This document shows positions 60,369 through 64,000 of a DNA stretch of 64,000 nt, piece after piece; positions within the stretch are counted from its first letter, which is position 1; every line of letters begins with the position of its first letter. The translations under genes were made by a program, and so were the position numbers. Source of the stretch: Gymnogyps californianus (Eukaryota > Chordata > Aves > Accipitriformes > Cathartidae); assembly GCF_018139145.2 (NCBI RefSeq), contig NC_059482.1, forward strand, positions 7,617,294 through 7,681,293, written 5' to 3'. The notes beneath the pieces were generated by a model. It was not told the DNA's origin. It saw only the letters and a list, made by a program, of their open reading frames with translations, and searched no databases.

Positions 60369-62610
60369 TTTCACACTATGAGTTCCCAAGCTCCAGATTT
60401 CCAAAGATATGGAGGCATGTGTAGAGCAGAATAATGGAAAGGAGGTCAGTTGGCACTTTAGGAATTCTCCTTTTTACTTATCTTCATTTATTGGCACTTA
60501 AAAGCTTTCAAAACCATCTAGAAGTGTCCAGATCACTTTTATAAGCAGGCTCCCAGTCAGCTAAGTAGCACTGAAAATCTCATTCAAAGTGACTATTCCA
60601 AGTGTACACAAAAAGCATCTAATGATGGTACTTGGGTACTGTCCTAACTATAGGAGAGGTCAAACTGAGCTGAACAGAACTGTTCATGTTATTAAAGATA
60701 ACAGTAACAGAAATATTTCACTAAATGGGGAGCTTATTGCCAGAGTTGTATCCAGAACGAAAGGAATACCAGCCTTGAACACCAATACTGTGTTTTTCTG
60801 TCTCCCATGCTTTCAAAAAAGCCAGCATAAGATACAGATAAATATAGGCAAATAGATGTAAATAACCTGTCCAAATATTTTCTGAAAGTACCTTCTTTGT
60901 GCAGTATGCCAGAATCAGCTCCCAAGCATGTGTTTTATAAAGGATATTATACCTCATAAATTTAAGTTAACTACTGTTAGAGACTAGGATGAAAATTCTG
61001 CAGGGCAGGTTATCTGCATACTTTCACAGCAGGTACTGTCAGAGACTAGGTACTGGAGTAGCTAAAATTTGGGCCAGATGGCAGTTTTTATGCTCCTACA
61101 GTAGATTTGACTCATGAAGATCCTTACATGCCCTCATGATATTCAGTGAAGTTCATCTATTTCAAGCCAGTGCAATATCAAGTACTCAGTCACTGATTCC
61201 AATTAAATCTCTGCTTAAAACCAACTCTTTCCACTCATTTTCCATTCTTCTTGCTCCTTCTTTCATTACTTTGCTTACAAATAGAAAATAAACTGTTCAT
61301 TGTTATTGAACCAAACTCTTGTAAGCACAGTGACATTGCAGCAGTATCTGTGAATGATTTAAAAAGATAATATATTTTACCGTGTGTAATGCCATGGAGC
61401 CTTGACATTTAGATATTAGTGTAATGCAAATAATAAACAATAATACATAACTGTGATTAAAATTGAAACACTGAACAGTGCATTATACAAACGTAAAAAG
61501 AAAAGAAAAGGTGGTTTAGGCAGTAAACAAGGACACAAGAAAACCCATCAGGAGTCAAAGATAAGTATACTTAAAGCCATAAAATTACCTTGTGTCAAAA
61601 CTAATTGAAGGAAGCAGCTCGTCACTAATGCAACTGTGCTTTAATAATCAAGATGGCGTCTACATGAGCCTGTGAGAAAGGCAGCTCTAAAAGACATAAA
61701 TGAAAACTTTTCAAGAGATCGGGTTTATTCTCTCAGCTATTTCTGTTGTGCATCAAGCTGAAGTAATTGGACACATCGTTTCAAAACATACAGTTTCTGC
61801 TTGAGTGGGTAGGAGGACCCTCCTGTAGTTCAGAGTAACCCACAGTCTGTTCTGGGGACCTTCAAAATTCACCAGGTGGTCCCCTGAGAAACAACCCATG
61901 TCATCTCATCTCCTAGCTCTTTTCTACTCCAAATTTATACAGTCTGTCAAGGTTGTCAATGTGAAAGCCATTTAGATGTTGTCTTGTTTTGCATTTCCTA
62001 CTCTAAAATGTTCCAGAAATGAATCCACTATCTCTGAATAGAGAATCGGTCTAAGAATTGGCAAGGACTTCATTTCGACTTTTATTAAGGGCTTATCAAG
62101 TAAAAAGGACTGGAACAAAGAAGAATAAAATATTTTATTTCCCCGCCCTCCACCTAGTCTGAATGACAGTCCTTTTGAGGTCAGTATTGCTTAAGCCTGT
62201 AAAATGAAAGTGCTACGATTCACAATCAAATAACTGTCAGGCGCCTTATTAAATTTCATTCAATTCCATACAAAATCTTAAGGGACCATCGCTATCTTCC
62301 AATTTAGACAAAGATTAAATAAAAGCTGATCAAAGATTTATAGAATTCTAAAGTGATACTAAACACAATGTGCTATGCCTGGAAAGCTTTCTCTGGTACA
62401 ATGGAGTTAGAAGTGGCCTGCTTTAATGGTTTTATTTAAGCACCACTTTTCATTGGAGGAAAAAATCAGCAGTTTACAACCACCTCACATAATTAAAATC
62501 TCGTAACTCACAGTTTAAATCAAGTTTACACTGACGCTAGGATTCCTATCGTTGGCCAGACAGAATAAAAATCAGTAACAACCTCAACAAAAGAGGAAAC
62601 ATTACCATCC
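60369..62610. other. Unassigned DNA, no gene seen
   Basis: No gene recognised. The words CTGT(T/C)AGAGACTAGG occur twice (about 60975 and 61038). Overlapping ORFs at 60589-60957 on both strands have no known domain. Confidence 0.4.
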
Positions 62611-62629
62611 TTTTTTTTTTTTTTTTTTT
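62611..62629. repeat. Poly(T) tract, 19 bases
   Basis: An uninterrupted run of T. On the minus strand it could be the poly(A) tail of a retrocopy extending to the right, but no AATAAA or recognisable body and no target duplication is seen there. Confidence 0.9.
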
Positions 62630-64000
62630 GTTATTCAGAAAAAAGCCAAAACTTCGCTTCTGGTGGGTTTCCAGACTAGCAATTTTCAGCCTATCTGCCA
62701 TCAAAGAAATGTACAGGTAAGCTAAGAAGGTCTCCTAAGTGCAGGTAGTAACAGTAGATACTAGAGTGTCTATTTTTACCACTGTAATATACCTGGGTTC
62801 TATTAATCTATGGTAAAGTATGACATGCAATTATTACCCCACTATATTAAAAACATTAACAGGACATATAGGGAAGAAAAAGAAGCAATAAGAGGAGAAA
62901 GGTGCAATAACAGAGAGAAGTTGCTTCATATTTTCTTTTCTTGCTGCTGAAGGAAAGGACTCCTAAATAGGAAGAGTCACAAGCAGATAAGAGTCTGCCT
63001 TATACATTTAGAGAGAAAGCTCTTAAAATTGTGTTTATTTGTTTTCAAGGCAACCAGGTTCATTACAAACTCAATGCTTTATAAAGTGTTCCAGCGTTCA
63101 CCTACAACAGAAATCATACTTCTACAAGAAAGATTTCAGCCTAAGGCTTAGCAAGAAATTTATGACTGAATATAAATTCAGAATTCTTCTGTGGTAGAAC
63201 CTCTTGAGAGTCAATATACAATTATAGCAGACATACTGATTTCTGAAAAGGTTTTAACAATGTGTAACTCAGAGAATATTTTCACCATTTTGTATATCTG
63301 GTCTACTTTCTTCTACTGGGGCTCTTTGCCACCTTATCTGAATACGCACAGAACCCTTTGTTAGTGAGATGATGTTGACTGCTTCACTAGTGGTGACTAA
63401 GTGTGCCTTAGAAATGTGGATCTATATTTATTGAAAAATTAAACATAGGACAAAGACACAAAACTGAGATCCTCCCATACCTTCTTGACTTTGGTGCAGC
63501 CTCACTGACCTCAGACAGACGTGAAAGCAAAGGCAAAATTTGCAGCACAAATGCCAAACAACAGCACTTGTGACTCCTACAAGTTGTGGTATTTCAAAAT
63601 CACTTTCAGATCTCAAAAGGAATATAAAGCAAGATATCAACAAAGCCATCTTTCTGTTAGCAGTCCATGTAGTTTTCCATATTTCTAAATACACTTGGCA
63701 CAAAATCATAAGGAGTACTGTCAATGACAGTGTTTATACTTGTAGTTCATATATAAGGTTATTCTGTTATCTATACACAATAAATCTAAACCAGGCTCCT
63801 GTGAAGGCAATTCATAAATGTCAGCCACAAGGAAAAAGACAATGAAGTGGTTTACAATAAGCATGTTTACTTTTTATTAACAAGTTCAAACTGAGAACCT
63901 TTTACCTCTACTCAGTAACATCACAGGTAATTAAGCCAATATCCTTTTGTCATGCACTTAAAAAGGGAGATGTAAAGTAAACTGAAACATAACAAGAATC
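62630..64000. other. Unassigned DNA, no gene seen
   Basis: No gene recognised. Opposed ORFs of 98 (minus) and 101 (plus) codons at 63428-63845 overlap and have no known domain. Confidence 0.4.

Noticed and set aside
62611..62629. Poly(T) as the tail of a minus-strand retrocopy
   Set aside because: No polyadenylation signal, recognisable body or target-site duplication is seen to the right.
1..64000. CRISPR arrays, operons, prokaryotic promoters, tRNA or rRNA genes
   Set aside because: No regularly spaced identical repeats, no compact gene layout and no cloverleaf or rRNA core sequences were noticed; the repeat content is that of a bird genome.

Overview
This window looks like vertebrate, specifically avian, nuclear DNA from a gene desert or a very large intron. 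It is AT-rich and CpG-poor. It has no run of long ORFs, no ribosome-binding-site or operon structure, and no rRNA or tRNA that I can recognise. The avian call rests on four fragments of CR1 non-LTR retrotransposon (the dominant bird and reptile LINE) and on one CpG-rich solo long terminal repeat of a kind I recognise as common in bird genomes, especially Neoaves and songbirds. The order and species cannot be fixed from this sequence alone.

Layout. 1-14 kb: unassigned AT-rich DNA with a 32-bp tandem duplication (2.9 kb), an (AGAT)n microsatellite (4.15 kb) and worn copies of an ancient amniote interspersed repeat (5.1 and 8.1-8.3 kb). 14.08-14.27 kb: a CR1 3' end. 14.3-30.8 kb: no confident gene; MIR-like and palindromic old repeats at 18.35, 19.0, 22.6, 25.1-25.4 and 28.2 kb. 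30.8-31.0 kb: a weak candidate exon on the minus strand. 33.001-34.047 kb: a solo LTR flanked by a 5-bp target-site duplication, carrying a TATA-like box, an internal tandem repeat and a polyadenylation signal. 34.75-35.83 kb: the longest CR1 copy. 40.06-40.72 kb: a GC-richer block that may be a decayed LTR-type element. 43.14-43.99 kb: another CR1. 47.8-48.2 kb: a degenerate 38-39-bp minisatellite with an inverted partner. 53.0-53.1 kb: a weak candidate exon on the plus strand; 53.74 kb: a MIR-like SINE fragment. 58.44-59.49 kb: a coding-like stretch broken by stops and one frameshift, the best candidate here for a decayed gene. 59.93-60.37 kb: the last CR1. The remainder to 64 kb is unassigned.

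I recognise no intact protein-coding gene, and genes do not work together here in any way I can show. Most ORFs of 60-160 codons appear to be chance readings: they overlap each other on opposite strands, fall inside repeats, or lie where one strand is depleted in T and therefore in stop codons. All four CR1 copies and the LTR lie on the plus strand. I found no sign of a novel multi-gene system. The items most worth checking are the decayed coding-like block at 58.4-59.5 kb, the candidate exons at 30.8-31.0 and 53.0-53.1 kb, and the minisatellite at 47.8-48.2 kb.
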